Source: Symsagittifera roscoffensis (taxonomy: Eukaryota; Xenacoelomorpha; Acoela; Convolutidae). Taken from it: 64,000 nt of DNA. A model generated the notes under the pieces. That model was not told where the DNA came from, ran no database searches, and saw nothing but the letters and a program-made list of their open reading frames with translations. The stretch is taken from assembly GCF_963678635.1 (NCBI RefSeq), contig NC_087063.1:60272759-60336758 (forward strand), written 5' to 3'. This document shows, piece by piece, positions 22,222 through 33,177 of the stretch. Both the position numbers and the translations under genes were made by a program. Numbering within the stretch: position 1 is the first letter of the stretch; each line of letters begins with the position of its first letter.

Positions 22222-22930
22222 CTAGATCATCCGCTGCGTTGTGAAAGACTGTTCGCTGGGTACCAGGTAGCGATCACTGTCAGAGTCTTGAAATACCTCA
22301 CTGTCCAGGCCTCTTGCTCGGGTCTCCACTAGTAACGTGTGGATCGCTAGCTCTGACAATTCTGATCCTGTGCTCGAGTTCCTGTCTGAGTAAGTGTCAG
22401 TTTCTGATTTCCTCGAGTCGTCATCAACAGAAGAATATGTCACTGAGCATATTTCTTCTTCGAGATCCGTTTTATGAGCTCTGCTCATCCATCTGAACTC
22501 CCCGGACAAAATTTTATCCTCCAGGTCTTGTTCCTCAGTTGAACATTTTCCTCTACACGTGGCTCCCAGGACAAATTTTCTTGTACCGGGTCTTGTTGAT
22601 AAGCTCGCCTGTTCCCATCAACATCCTTCCTCACGGAAAAATTTTCTTGCTCCAGGTTTTGTTCAACCTCTATTCCTTCCTGATCCTGATCCTCAAAGGT
22701 GACGGTTTTCCTTTGTGTCCTTTCAGCTGTTCTTTTCTTTTGTATGATGTACTTGTCCAGACGTTTTGGGGTATCGAGGATACTAGTTGCTGAACTATTG
22801 TCCTACAATCTCTTTCATTTTCCTTGTGTCGACATCTTGAATTCTTGATACTTACTTTCTCACTGACTGTTAGCGATGTCATGGCTGCTACCCACTCGGA
22901 GTCATCTCTACTCACTTCTCTCTCCAACAA
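22222..22930 (-). pseudogene. Spacer between gypsy RNase H and integrase, with degenerate 70-bp repeats
   Basis: Minus-strand pieces 22930-22670 and 22509-22222 are hydrophilic (DLEEEICSVTYSSVDDDSRK; VIRARGL-type acidic tail) with no recognised domain. Between them, at about 22490-22680, three degenerate ~70-bp units recur: GGACAAAATTTTATCCTCCA, GGACAAATTTTCTTGTACCG and GGAAAAATTTTCTTGCTCCA, each followed by GGTCTTGTT or GGTTTTGTT. The first unit includes the TCCGGGGAGT word seen at the polypurine tracts. Confidence 0.5.
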
Positions 22931-24365
22931 TTAACCCAGCATCCCCATCACTTGCTGAGTGACCTGCACCGTTTTGTCCATCAATGAGAGGCTGTTTAGG
23001 TTAATACGAGAGAGTTCCTGTTGGATCATGTTTGAACATAGCAACAGATCCAAAGGCACCAACTCCTTCTTTGATAAGATCTTTATTTCCGCTGCCTTTT
23101 CCACCGTTAACTGGGGGTGTCCAGATTTGTCCAACCATCTCACCAAGGGAAGCATCTCATAAGTTTCTTTGTTCAGAAACGAGAAACCTTCCTTGATTTC
23201 CGCCTGATTGGCTTGTTTCTGTTCGAGTCTTTTACAAAACTCAGTCTTCTTAGTGAGGCTGTCAGCACTCCTGAGATGGCTACTACTGGTGCATCTGTGT
23301 CAAGAAGATACATGCCTTTCTCAGTAGGCATGCCTAGCGCTGGAGCTTCGCACAGTTCCCGCTTTATGTTCTCGAAGGCAGCTTGAGCTTCTTCGTTCCA
23401 TTCGAACTTCATTCCTTTGTTGCGCATCAGTTTCTGCATGTGGTACACCTTGTCTGCGTATCCTTTTATGAACTCACAGTAAAAATTGGCAAAACCGAGG
23501 AAGCTCATGAGTTGTGTGTCCGTTCTGGGAGCCTTCCATGTCATCACAGCCTCCACTGCTTCCAGGTCCGGCCTTGCGCCGTGCCTGTCCGCCATTCTTC
23601 CCAGATACTTGATTGAATCCCTAAGGATTTCACATTTCGATGGTTTGCATTTCAAGCCTGCTCTTTTCATGCAACCAAAGACCTCATCAAGCCTATCAAT
23701 GTGGTCTTCCAAGGTGGGTGTTGCTATGACCACGTTATCCACGTAACACATCACAAAGTTCCCGTACTTCTTCGTCACTCTGGTCAAAGCTTGAGCCATC
23801 AGTCTTTGAAAAGTGGCCGTGGCGTTGCACAAGCCAAAGGGCATTCTCTTCCACTGGTACAACCTCAATTCACATATGCGAATCCGGTTTTTTCTGTTCC
23901 GCAGATTTACCTGCCAGAAGGCAGAACCCAAGTCCAGTGTGGTGAAGAACTTGGTGTCACCAAGTCTCGAGAGGCTCTCGCCTATTCGCGGTATTGGGTA
24001 CGCATCGTTTACTGTCACTGTGTTCAGGCAAAAAAAGTCGCAACAGAACCTAAGCTGCCCCCTTTCTTCTTGGCCATGACTACCCCGCAAGCCCAAGGTG
24101 ATTTCGAGGGTTCTATCATGTCGTATTCGAGCAACATTTCCATTTCGGTTCGGCAAGCTTCCGATTTATGAGGCGTCATTCGATTTGCGCCTTCCCTATG
24201 AGGAATAGCGCGTTCCTCTAATTCTATTTCGTGTTTGATGAAGTTGCAACAACCGATATCCGCCTTATGTTTTGAAAATACGTCCGCGTTTGGATTTAAA
24301 ACCGCCCTTAATGATTCAAAATCTCCCTCACCTATTTTCTCTTTCAAGTGTTCTATCTCCGGCAA
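22931..24365 (-). pseudogene. Ty3/gypsy reverse transcriptase and start of RNase H
   Basis: 24365-24024 and 24156-23173 give the RT. It begins with AIPHREGANRMTPHKSEACR, then LRFCCDFFCLNTVTVNDAYP, FFTTLDLGSAFWQV (motif A), MPFGLCNATATFQRLM (motif B), VMCYVDNVVIATP (motif C), KPSKCEIL and SFLGFANFYCEFIKGYA, typical of Ty3/gypsy. YLLDTDAPVVAISGVL begins RNase H. Motif C reads YVDN instead of YVDD, so a metal-binding Asp is lost. The piece 23155-22931 continues in frame-shifted form without clear RNase H motifs. The order gag-PR-RT-RH-IN is the Ty3/gypsy order. Confidence 0.9.
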
Positions 24366-24380
24366 AACCGGTTTGTAAGA

Positions 24381-24776
24381 TTATAGCTCATCTGACGAGG
24401 GGCGTTCCGGAAAATTCGAGCACCTCGACAAGCCGTCAACCGCTTCGGATTTCATTGAAAACAGTTTATTAATAGATATAAATTCATCAATTCTTTTCAA
24501 AAGTTTATCTTTATCAGCATGGTTCGTGCAGTCTTTCAAATTATATCTCTTCAAGTTTTGTGTCTCCTTATAGTCAATTTTCATCGGCAAAGCGCAACTA
24601 AGTTTCTTTCCACGCTGGATCGAAACGGTGGTGTCCAGTGTGTTCAACAACACACTGGCACACAGCTCATTTTGTGTTACTGAAAAGCTCCGGCCTAAAA
24701 TCACCGAGCTTTGTCTACTTGGGTTGGGTACCAGACAAACCTGTTTACTATCACCTAACGAATTCATCTTTCTCAT
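24381..24776 (-). pseudogene. Gypsy linker between protease and RT
   Basis: A 131-aa piece with VLLNTLDTTVSIQRGKKLS and KDCTNHADKDKLLKRIDEF followed by an S/E-rich end. This corresponds to the 'protease to RT' connector that precedes the HRI..-like RT start in Ty3/gypsy polyproteins. It has no catalytic motifs and is shifted relative to its neighbours. Confidence 0.55.
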
Positions 24777-24804
24777 CCTAAAAATTTCTATTACGACTGT
24801 AGTT

Positions 24805-25330
24805 TTACCTTTCTATCGAAAAAAAGCTTACCTTGTTTTCATCTGTTATTATTCTTTTAATTGGTCTCTTAACATACTTCCGGTCCGGATTTCTAATCCT
24901 TATTAGGCCGTTGTTCAAGTCAATCATCACATCGAAATTCCGGACAAAATCACGCTTAAAGATGAACTGGTCTGAGTCGTCTAAGTTCTCAACCACCAGG
25001 AAGCTCATCCAAAGATCGCGTCCTCCCATGTGAAGGACCGTTATTGCTGTCTTTTCGGCCACGTAGATTGCTTCGCGGTTGGTGGCCACCAATCTGAGCT
25101 TCGTTGGAATTAGATCTTAGCTCGTGAAGCCTATTCTTTCCCAAGTCTTTATTGGCATCACGCTTACCACTGCTCCTGTATCCAGCAGTCCTGTCACTCC
25201 ATTTTTCTTCCCATTGGTGTTTAGCAGATGTGCAGTCACACCTGCCTGGTACCCTATGTGTACTGTATCTTGCTCCATCATGGCATCATGGCCGATTCTA
25301 CGGACCTTAAGTTATCCCTGACCTAAATAA
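24805..25330 (-). pseudogene. Retropepsin-type aspartic protease
   Basis: Around 25200-25150 the minus strand reads GVTGLLDTGAVVSVMPIKTW, the DTG active-site motif of retroviral-type proteases in its hydrophobic setting. A frame break follows, then the open piece 25092-24805 with AITVLHMGGRDLWMSFLVVE, FIFKRDFVRNFDVMIDLNNG (flap and second psi-loop region) and a basic tail. Length and order fit a gypsy protease that would cleave the polyprotein. A stop or frameshift near 25100 splits it. Confidence 0.75.
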
Positions 25331-25362
25331 ATCTGCCCCATTTGGTCACTATCTCTTGTGAC

Positions 25363-25990
25363 CTACGTCCTAGTGTAGATACTTATCCCGTCAACGTTCA
25401 ACATCACTTGATACGGTCCATAGACTTCCACGTAGCGCCCGTGGGGTTTCTTTGATCGAGAGCCACCCGTTTTCAACAACGCTCGCACAGCGCTGGACTC
25501 AGTACGTGGCTCTACCTGTCTCAAATAGTCTGCATATGTATCTAGATGCATCATAGTGAACTCTGACGGTTCACTTAGGTTCCTGATCACCTGATATCCC
25601 GCAACTAAAATTATTGATTGTATTCTGCTTCCTTGTGGCACCATGCCGAGCGTCTGCCCAGAGATCACGTTTACTTTCATGCTCAAACTGCTTGGTGCTT
25701 TCATTTTTTCGACTCCTTATGCCTCGAAGGCGCTTAGTCTCTCCTGAATTTTCTCATTTTTTTATTCGAGCTTCATCTGTTGTTCGATCTCCTTCGTCAT
25801 CAACTCATGTTGGACTCTGTTAAAAGCATTTTCAGCGACTGCCCTATACTCGATCTTGAAGTCATCTGCCGCCGTCACTCCTTCGTCATTAAATAATGTT
25901 GGTTTCTGTTTAAAGCATTTTTAGCGACTGCCCTATACTCGATCTTGAAGTCATCTGCCGCCGTCACTGGTTCAGGTTCACGCATTTCTT
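25363..25990 (-). pseudogene. Gag-protease linker with an ~85-bp tandem duplication
   Basis: 25704-25363 encodes a 113-aa piece (SMKVNVISGQTLGMVPQGSR, then KKPHGRYVEVYGPYQVMLN), part of the region between nucleocapsid and protease. Next to it CGACTGCCCTATACTCGATC occurs at about 25838 and 25925, an ~87-bp direct duplication covering about 25806-25970. The duplicated part is an acidic coiled segment on the minus strand. Confidence 0.55.
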
Positions 25991-25993
25991 CAG

Positions 25994-26380
25994 TTACTGC
26001 CTGCATCTTCTGTGTTGCCAGCTCTTGCGGTTTCTCTTTTCTACGTGCCTCCGCTCCGCTTCACTCAACAGAAGAGCCTTGCTGGCTTTCACATCCGATA
26101 AAACCTCCTCATGCCTTGGATGCTTGATGTTTGCCACATCATCCCAAAATTGTGGACAATACGATTTAAAATGACCTTCCAAGTTACAAAAGATATACCT
26201 TGGGCCGAATTTTGCAATTACTCCTATCATGAAATCTTAATGATCGACCTCTGACGCATCTTCATCCTCGAGACTAAAACCTATCGCTTTCATGCCCTGT
26301 TTGTAGGTTGGGCACGCTGACACATGATGGTACGTCGAAATGCAACTTGCACAAGAGCGTCTCTTGTCCATATCGTCCCT
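25994..26380 (-). pseudogene. Gag nucleocapsid: two CCHC zinc knuckles, one damaged
   Basis: One knuckle near 26365-26310 reads CASCISTYHHVSAC, an exact Cys-x2-Cys-x4-His-x4-Cys. A second, in the 78-aa piece 26230-25994, reads YIFCNLEGHFKSYC: the spacing is right but the first Cys is a Tyr. Paired zinc knuckles are the RNA-binding part of Ty3/gypsy gag. A charged tail with RHVEKRNRKSWQHRR follows. A stop or frameshift separates the two knuckles. Confidence 0.7.
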
Positions 26381-26443
26381 TGGTTTGTACCAGTTGTTAC
26401 CTTGGTTTGCTGGTCCAGTGTTAAAATTGCCATAAATGTTTTT

Positions 26444-27626
26444 TTAATATCCAGATCTTGATGGAGGCTTCAGTAAAAGATATTCTTTTGACTTGAGTCT
26501 CAACTCCTCTGGTGTTGGCGCATTGGTTGAAAGTGGTGTGTAATGTGTCGCTAATATCGTTCGAAGCTCATCATTCTTCACACCATCGATGAATTTTGAG
26601 GCTACCGCCAGGTTCATCCTTCTGTTCGACTCATCTGGTTGGCTCACCTTCTAAGCATCTCCGAATAGTCTAGAAACTTGTCTATTGTCTCGTCTTCATG
26701 TTGCCTCCGTTTCTTGAAGCGCATATTCGCTTGGTGTCCTTGCACCCTTGAGTCAAAACGATTTAACAAGATTCAAAGATTTTCTCAGCAGTGTCCCGCT
26801 GGTACTGCTTTTTAGCCATCACGCAGTTTAGGGCTGTCCCTTCCAGATTACTAGTGAGAGCACTGCATTCTTGTCTTTCTGTCAAGTCCTGTTCTTCAAA
26901 ATGCAGTTTCATTACCTCTATCCAGGTATCAATACGGCCATCAGATTCATCTTTATAGCATCTTGGTTTCTTAAAAACCCTTCTGGAGTTTTCACTTCGT
27001 TCATGGGTTCTAAATAACCTCGTTAGGAATGTTTCCATTGGCCTGTTCAGAGGTTCAAAGGCTGTGGCCATTGATGTCGCGTCCCTTGAATGCCCCGCTT
27101 GAGCATCATTGCCCTCTGATAGATGCTCTGGATTTTCCCTCCTGTCCGAATCGCAGGGATGACTTAATGCTTGATTCGCATGACTCCAGTTCCTGGAATC
27201 ACATCTCCCAGTCGCATGTGTGTCTTGCGTCGGTCGTTCGTTTGAGTTCGGTCTGTTGCCAGTCGAACTTCTTCTTATGTTTGGGCCGGGTGGCTTATTG
27301 TCCCCAGTGGCATAGCTGGTTGAACTGCCATTTCCTCTAGTGGATTCATTTGTCCTTCTTCTGTTGGGTTGTTCATTGAAGTTCACTCTCGGCTCCCTGG
27401 CGGGTTCTCCTGAAATTGGTTCCCCATTCTTCGAACCACTCCTGTTTCCTAGTAGCCCATCCAACCTATCCATGATAGCCCGAGTTCGCCTCTTCATCCC
27501 AAAAGTCTGCTCTTGATGAATTCTCAATTTCTCCATGTCATCTCTCAATCGTAATTCTCCTTGCTCAGCTTCCCTCGTCATTCGCGACAAGTTTTTGGCC
27601 AAGTATTCATCTGTCCTCTCCTTCAA
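26444..27626 (-). pseudogene. Gypsy gag: coiled coil, linker and capsid-like domain
   Basis: 27626-26763 (287 aa) starts with a charged coiled coil (LRLRDDMEKLRIHQEQTF), then a long Asn/Arg/Gly-rich linker, then a capsid-like part: DESDGRIDTWIEVMKLHFEE, SNLEGTALNCVMAKKQYQ, the usual 'G....IDTWI.....F' gag signature. 26647-26444 continues with SKFIDGVKNDELRTILATHY. The two are separated by a frame break at about 26650-26760. The product would form the virus-like particle core in the cytoplasm. Confidence 0.72.
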
Positions 27627-27746
27627 GCGTTTTTCGCTTCTGCTAACTTCTTTTCTGTTGCGGTTGATCTAATCCCGCAGGCTTTCTCTCTCGACGTGGA
27701 GTGCCCCCTCTAGTTCACTCATTCTTAATGACATCCGTTCATTCTG

Positions 27747-28350
27747 TTATCCTATGCTGCCCACTATGTTGGTCAAGGTTATTTCGATTGATGCTCCATT
27801 GTCCACTAATGTTGTCACAAGTGGTGGTGTCACCCTATCGGTTCCAGGTAGCTTGGTGCTGGTCGATACTCGGGTCTTGATTCGCTGCCTCGACGTCTGT
27901 TCGTGATCCACTTCTGGATCCGCAGATGGGTTACGTAGCCCTGTGTTTCTGTTCTTCCCATTTCTCATCTACTACGAATTTGTCATGGTTACAAAGTCTC
28001 CTGACTGACCTGGTCCATTTGCGGTCTTGCTTATTGTCCTGACCACACCAAAGTGGCCCAGTCTCTCCATTGGTGCATGCATCATTCTCCTGAGTCGAAC
28101 TTTTGAGGCTGACTTGAAATCCGAAGTCATTTTGCTCGTCCTCGTCCTCCTCCTCTTCCTGGGTTTCTGCTTCATCGATTGTACCCGTTCCCATGGTAAA
28201 TAGAAAGAAGTTTCCCAAAGTGTTCTTCACTCTTTCTGAAAACGAGGAGGACGTTGCCGGTTTCTCCGCCACACCATGCATCATATTGTTGTCTATGGGT
28301 GATCTTGTAGTCGCCACGTTTTCAGTAGAGTTGTCGGACAGCTCCGACAT
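27747..28350 (-). pseudogene. N-terminal part of gypsy gag polyprotein
   Basis: 28350-27931 (139 aa) opens MSELSDNSTENVATTRSPID and includes an acidic run EEEEDEDEQ. 27968-27747 overlaps it in another frame. Both are hydrophilic. The Met at 28350 is the most upstream plausible start on the minus strand before AT-rich leader sequence. I recognise no domain; position ahead of the gag coiled coil is the argument. Confidence 0.5.
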
Positions 28351-29380
28351 CTCTTCTCGGTCTAGAGTCCCGGTGGAAGTGGCAAAATCTTGGCCTGGTT
28401 CTACCGAGTAATTTCACCCGCCAACCTCCTGTTTCTACTCCCTTCCGGTCCATGTCCCTCCTGGTTCTCATCCATGGCAGGGTGCGGATGGACCTCTACT
28501 TCTAACATTGCCTTTTGTCCTTCTGAGGACTTTTGACTCCTGGTTTGCGATCATTTCCACAAAAAGGTTACTCATTGTTTTTTTTGTTTCTCTGGTATGA
28601 ATCTCTAGAACTATCACTTAGTTTAGGTATCCTTGACTTGTCTAGACCCATTTTCATTTTATCACTTCTTACTGCCTATACATTCAATTCGATTGCCAGT
28701 GTCCTTATTGTTTGACTACTGATAATATTAACACAACATAATAAATTCCAAAAATTTCACCTAAATAGTGACCACGAATACTTGTGTGTTATCACAGTAT
28801 AGCGTATATACAAATTATTCACAATGATTGATTTTTGGTTGTAAAGATGATATCTGTATCTACACTACACAATCAAAAGCAAATATTATTGATTTAAATC
28901 CAAAAATGAAGGAAAAAAAATTTCTCAATGAAAAACGTATGTGATTTGTACTTTGGTTAGTCGCAATATAATAGTCGAATTTGTTTCTAAAGAAAGAGCA
29001 TTCCCTGTTCGGTGCCGCACCAAACAGACAAAACTTAAAGGCAGGCAGTAATTTTCTCAAGTGGGCGTCTATTGCACCCACCGAGTCCTGTGTTACCTAT
29101 CTGCGTCGGATTGCCCGAGCTAGACCTACTAAAACCCTCAAGGCAATCACCTCAAGTAAAAAAATTGATTTTGATTTCAATCCACACAAATCAGTGACAA
29201 ACTCTTGTTCAATTTAGACTTAGTGTCGAGAATATTCTGGTCTAGACCTGTTTTGTTTTAGTCTGGTCTTTTTAAAAGGCAAGTAAACTGTGCAGTAACT
29301 GGTTTCTAGCCTGAAACTTAAAGACCTAATATTTTTTACTAATTACTTTTCTTTTGTCTACTTACGTTTTGACAGAGTAT
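28351..29380. other. Leader-like AT-rich stretch between gag and the minisatellite
   Basis: No conserved coding sequence; the plus ORF 28981-29217 is probably fortuitous. If 29830-32831 is the 5' LTR, this is the internal leader and should hold a primer-binding site, but I could not match one to a tRNA 3' end. A 23-bp palindrome is at 29005-29027. Confidence 0.4.
29005..29027. repeat. 23-bp near-perfect palindrome
   Basis: CTGTTCGGTGC, a central C, then GCACCAAACAG: eleven-base arms with one mismatch (C against T in the sixth pair). It is GC-rich in an AT-rich setting. Possible roles are a protein-binding palindrome or a hairpin in the element leader RNA. Confidence 0.7.
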
Positions 29381-29800
29381 AGGATCCTTCCGGATTGGCA
29401 AAGTTAGGAACTTTTTGGGATTGGCAAAAATTGGACCCCTCCGTACTGGCAAAATTAGGACCCCTCCGGATTAGCAAAACTTAACCCTTCCGGATTGGCA
29501 AAGTTGAGACCCTTCCGGATTGGCAAAATTGGACCCCTCCGGATTGGCAAAATTAGGACCCTTCCGGATTGGCAAAAAAGGACCCCTCCGGATTGGCAAA
29601 ACTTGGACCCTTCCGGATTGGCAAAATTGGACCCCTCCGGATTGGTAAACATTGGACCCTTCCAGATTGGCAAAATTGGGACCCTTCCGGATTGGAAAAT
29701 TGAGACCCTTCCGGATTGGCAAAAGTGGAACCCTTCCGGATTGGGACCCCTCCGGGTTTGTAAAATCAGCTTTTCCGGAACTTCTAAAAATTTCACCCGA
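29380..29800. repeat. Minisatellite of ~26-28-bp units (GACCCYTCCGGATTGGCAAAA)
   Basis: About fifteen units alternating GGACCCCTCCGGATTGGCAA and GACCCTTCCGGATTGGCAAA, with variants. All three minus frames and some plus frames stay open through it because the unit lacks stops, which explains the overlapping 60-118 aa ORFs here; they are not genes. The core word GACCCCTCCGGATT also occurs singly within the LTR copies, so the array probably expanded from LTR sequence. Confidence 0.9.
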
Positions 29801-29829
29801 GACCCTTCCGGATACGGTATCCGATGCTA

Positions 29830-32800
29830 TTATGATGTAGGAACTAACTAGGAAGGGTGTATTTTCCGTCCCTAGACCCTTCCGGATCGCAGTTAAGCCT
29901 GTTATATTGCTATTCTACTCAACTGTGAAGGGTCTTCTAACTAGCCTAGTTTCGACTCGACTATAGTTTTCTGCTTTTTTTAGCCCTCCCTTCTTGTCTA
30001 GAACAGTGTAAAGTTGCCTTATTCAACCGTTATTACACTTTGGTAGTGGTATAAGCGCTTTCCAAATTTTTTTTTTACAAAACGTGAAGGATCTACACCT
30101 TCACTAATTGGTAATTTTGTTAAAACAATCTTAAAAAACTTTTACGTTTTTTTTTGAGTAATTGAAGGTTCTATAAGTAAATTCACCTAATTTCTGATCT
30201 AATGGTACTATGATCAACTGTTTCGCTCCAGTAGTTTCAATGTTATTAACCAAAACATCTTTTTTCTAATTCTTGTCTTTTGAACTAAAAAATATTGATC
30301 CGAGCTCCAAAGGCTGAAACATTTGCCAAAAGCAATGCTATTTGGACCCTTCCGGATTGATGAATCCGCTAAATCAAACACGTTCGATTTCACTGTAACC
30401 CGGAAAGTTATTGGCAAACGGGTTTTTAAACCTGTCGATTCACTAGTGTACATTGTCCGAACAACAGTTTTTACTGTCCTAACTCAAAAATTTCGAAAAA
30501 TTTTCCTATTTTGTAGTGTTCGTTTTTTTAAAAATCAAGAAATTTCGGTTTTTGGTACCCAATTAGTTCCAACCACTTAGTTCCAACCACTTAGTTCCAA
30601 CCACTGAACTAAACTCAACCGTTTCTACCTACAATACTAGTCTAGTTACAATGTAACTTACCTCTTTTTCTCTTTTTACCTTTCGAAAAAAATTGATATC
30701 TCAAAAATCGCGATTTGTGGGGGATCAGAATATCGCAATTTTGACAAATAAAAACCGGTCTGCATACTGTGTTTTTCACTGAAAAACGGTATAGGAGTAT
30801 TAATATAGGCTGTTTAAATAGTAATACTAGTAACATTATACTCCTCCGGTTTTGCTCAATACCCTAATTAAGATGCTTAACTCGGAAATTTGCAATTCGG
30901 TGAAGGGTCTTTACAGTGCAGTCACTGTCGAGCATCCCACAGATTGATATCTTACTTTTTGTACCAAAAGGGATACAAAACTTGTTAATGAAACCCAACA
31001 GTCGATTGTTGTTGTCCTTGAGCCCCTTTTTGTCGCTCCTTTCACTGCTTGCCGGATCAGTCTTCTTCTCTAATCCCGAGACTCTTCCGGATTGAGTGCA
31101 AATTAGCATTAACGTGCTTAAATACTCTAATAACCCTAAAGTACAAGCACCAGAAATGGGCAAAAAATTTAGTCGTAACAATCTTGACTGATATAAATGC
31201 CTGTAACAACAATATATCTTACAACAACAAATGGGAGGATCGGATAACATCTCGTCTGGGGTGATGATTTTTACTGATTTTATACTTTAAACTGTTTTTG
31301 GTTTTTCGTGTTTTTTTTGTGTTTTTTTTTGTTTTTTTAGGTACTATACTACTTTTTGTTTGGTTTCCTGTTTATCTTTCAGTGCTTTTGGTCACAAACC
31401 TCTCAGTTGACGACGGGACGGCCAATCCCCCCACCCTTCCTGGTACGTGAATTTTCGGTCTTAACCTGGTTAAAAAGCTATTCAAGGGAATCCGAAAGGC
31501 TTCCGCGTTCCGAACTACCCTTCCGCCCCGATGGTTAGGGCCTTCATTTGAGCATCCGCTCGGCGCGGAGTGCTCATTAACGGTTCTGCCGGTCATGAGG
31601 TTAAATAGAATAACACCCAGGAGCGCCATGAAACACCTATGTAACATTCACCCGGAAGTACATTTCAACGGAAAGTAAAACAAGGTACTCAAACGACTGG
31701 CTACCGCCTAAACATAGCTCACATGCTTTTTATCATCTCTACCAAAGCCAATTCAATGGGTGTTCCATTATTATCGGATCGACATAATTGTTACTATATA
31801 AGGCATCGGCCAGATCGCGCAAATTAACTTGATTATATGCAAAAATAGGAGCTCATGGTAATCGTTCAATTTAGCGAGTTTTTTTTGTGCTAATGTGGAA
31901 TCTATAAAAATTCGAGCCACTTGAAAAATGATATGAAGTTCATAGCCCGGAAGTAGATATCGACGGAAAATAAAGCTAGGTTCTAAAACGACTGGCTAGC
32001 GGTTAAACACAGCTCTACATCCTTTTCACCGTCTCTGCCAAAGCCAGTTCTTTTGGTGTTCTTTCTAACTCCGGGTCGACAAAAACTTTACTGTTTCCGG
32101 CTTCGATCAGAACGCTCTAAATAACTTGATGAGCTCATGGCTGGGTCTCAGTATCCACAGACCACGAGGTCACTTATCCAAAAAACAGGGCTACTACTTG
32201 TTTATTATAATACCATTGTTTTTGTTCAGTAGATAGAAATCATCATCTCCATCAAAAATGGATCAACCCTTTCCCTAAACTCCTAGCTTCTCACGATCTG
32301 AAAACGAACTTAGATGAGAATAATTCAATTCAGGACATCTCCAGGAAGCAAAAAATTTATAAAATACACTTTTGGTTCTCATCCCGAGACCCCTGCGGAT
32401 TCTGGAACCCGGGGAAATAACGTCCTTATTTCTTTCAGGAAGGCTGGACACGCCGTCCCAACACTCTTCCTTGTTCTCGGGATTCGCGTTGTAACGATTT
32501 TAGCGGAAGAATAAACACAACAATCTTCTCATCGTTTGTATTTCTCGTCTGACTCTTCTTTGTCTAATTTTAACGTTGTTCCTGTTGAGAATACTGTTGT
32601 TGTTGTGTTTTTGCCGTTTCAGTTGGTGCGAAATTTTGATGTCGTCACGTGTCTTTCTTTCTGATCGAATTTTTAAAAATTAACATGAAACTCCAAATCA
32701 ACCCTTCATGTTCACCGAAATGAACGATTAGGGCCTCTATTTCTTTAAAACCATTAATCTTCCCACTCCGAAGTCACAATAAAATTTCAAATTCGACTTT

Positions 32801-32831
32801 GCATTTTCAAACAATCTGGTCGAATGTCACA
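29830..32831 (-). mobile_element. LTR-like repeat (family A, copy 3), candidate 5' LTR
   Basis: Full-length match to copy 1 (1-2510), and its right 1.57 kb is the closest relative of 8305-9907 in the window. It ends TGGTCGAATGTCACA at 32831. A 14-15-bp triplication (TTAGTTCCAACCAC, about 30565-30608) is private to this copy. It contains recurring GACCCTTCCGGATT words. In minus sense it stands upstream of gag, as a 5' LTR would. Internal ORFs (30214-30453, 30864-31250 minus, 31356-31538 plus) are not conserved in frame between copies. Confidence 0.6.
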
Positions 32832-33177
32832 ATTGTGTCAAGTGAGGTTTGTTCCTTGTGGCCTGCAAACCAATGAGCACAGTTGTACTCCCACCTCCAA
32901 CCTTGATTTGGACTTTAAAAAACAAACTAGTTTGGAAATTAGTCCGTGATTATGCGTCCATATAGGTTAAGTTTATCAACTGTCACCAACGTGTTAAATT
33001 TTTGAGGGTTTGGCTAGAAAACGACATTATACAAGAATTTTTGAGGTTCATGGTACCAAAAATTGGGATGTTTTCGAACCAAGTGGTACACAGTTTTCAG
33101 ACAAAACTTCTAAGAACGGAAATTAACAAGGCAAGGACAGATGAGAAAAACTAGAAAGGGCGAGAGGCGCAGTACAG

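Noticed and set aside
28990-29030. Primer-binding site resembling CCGAACAGGGA of lysine-tRNA-primed retroviruses
   Set aside because: The match is short, is part of a palindrome, and is not placed directly after a defined LTR end ending in CA.
29380-29800. CRISPR-like regular repeats, and long ORFs of up to 118 codons on both strands
   Set aside because: Units are contiguous with no unique spacers, and the organism is a eukaryote. The open frames arise because the 27-bp unit lacks stop codons.
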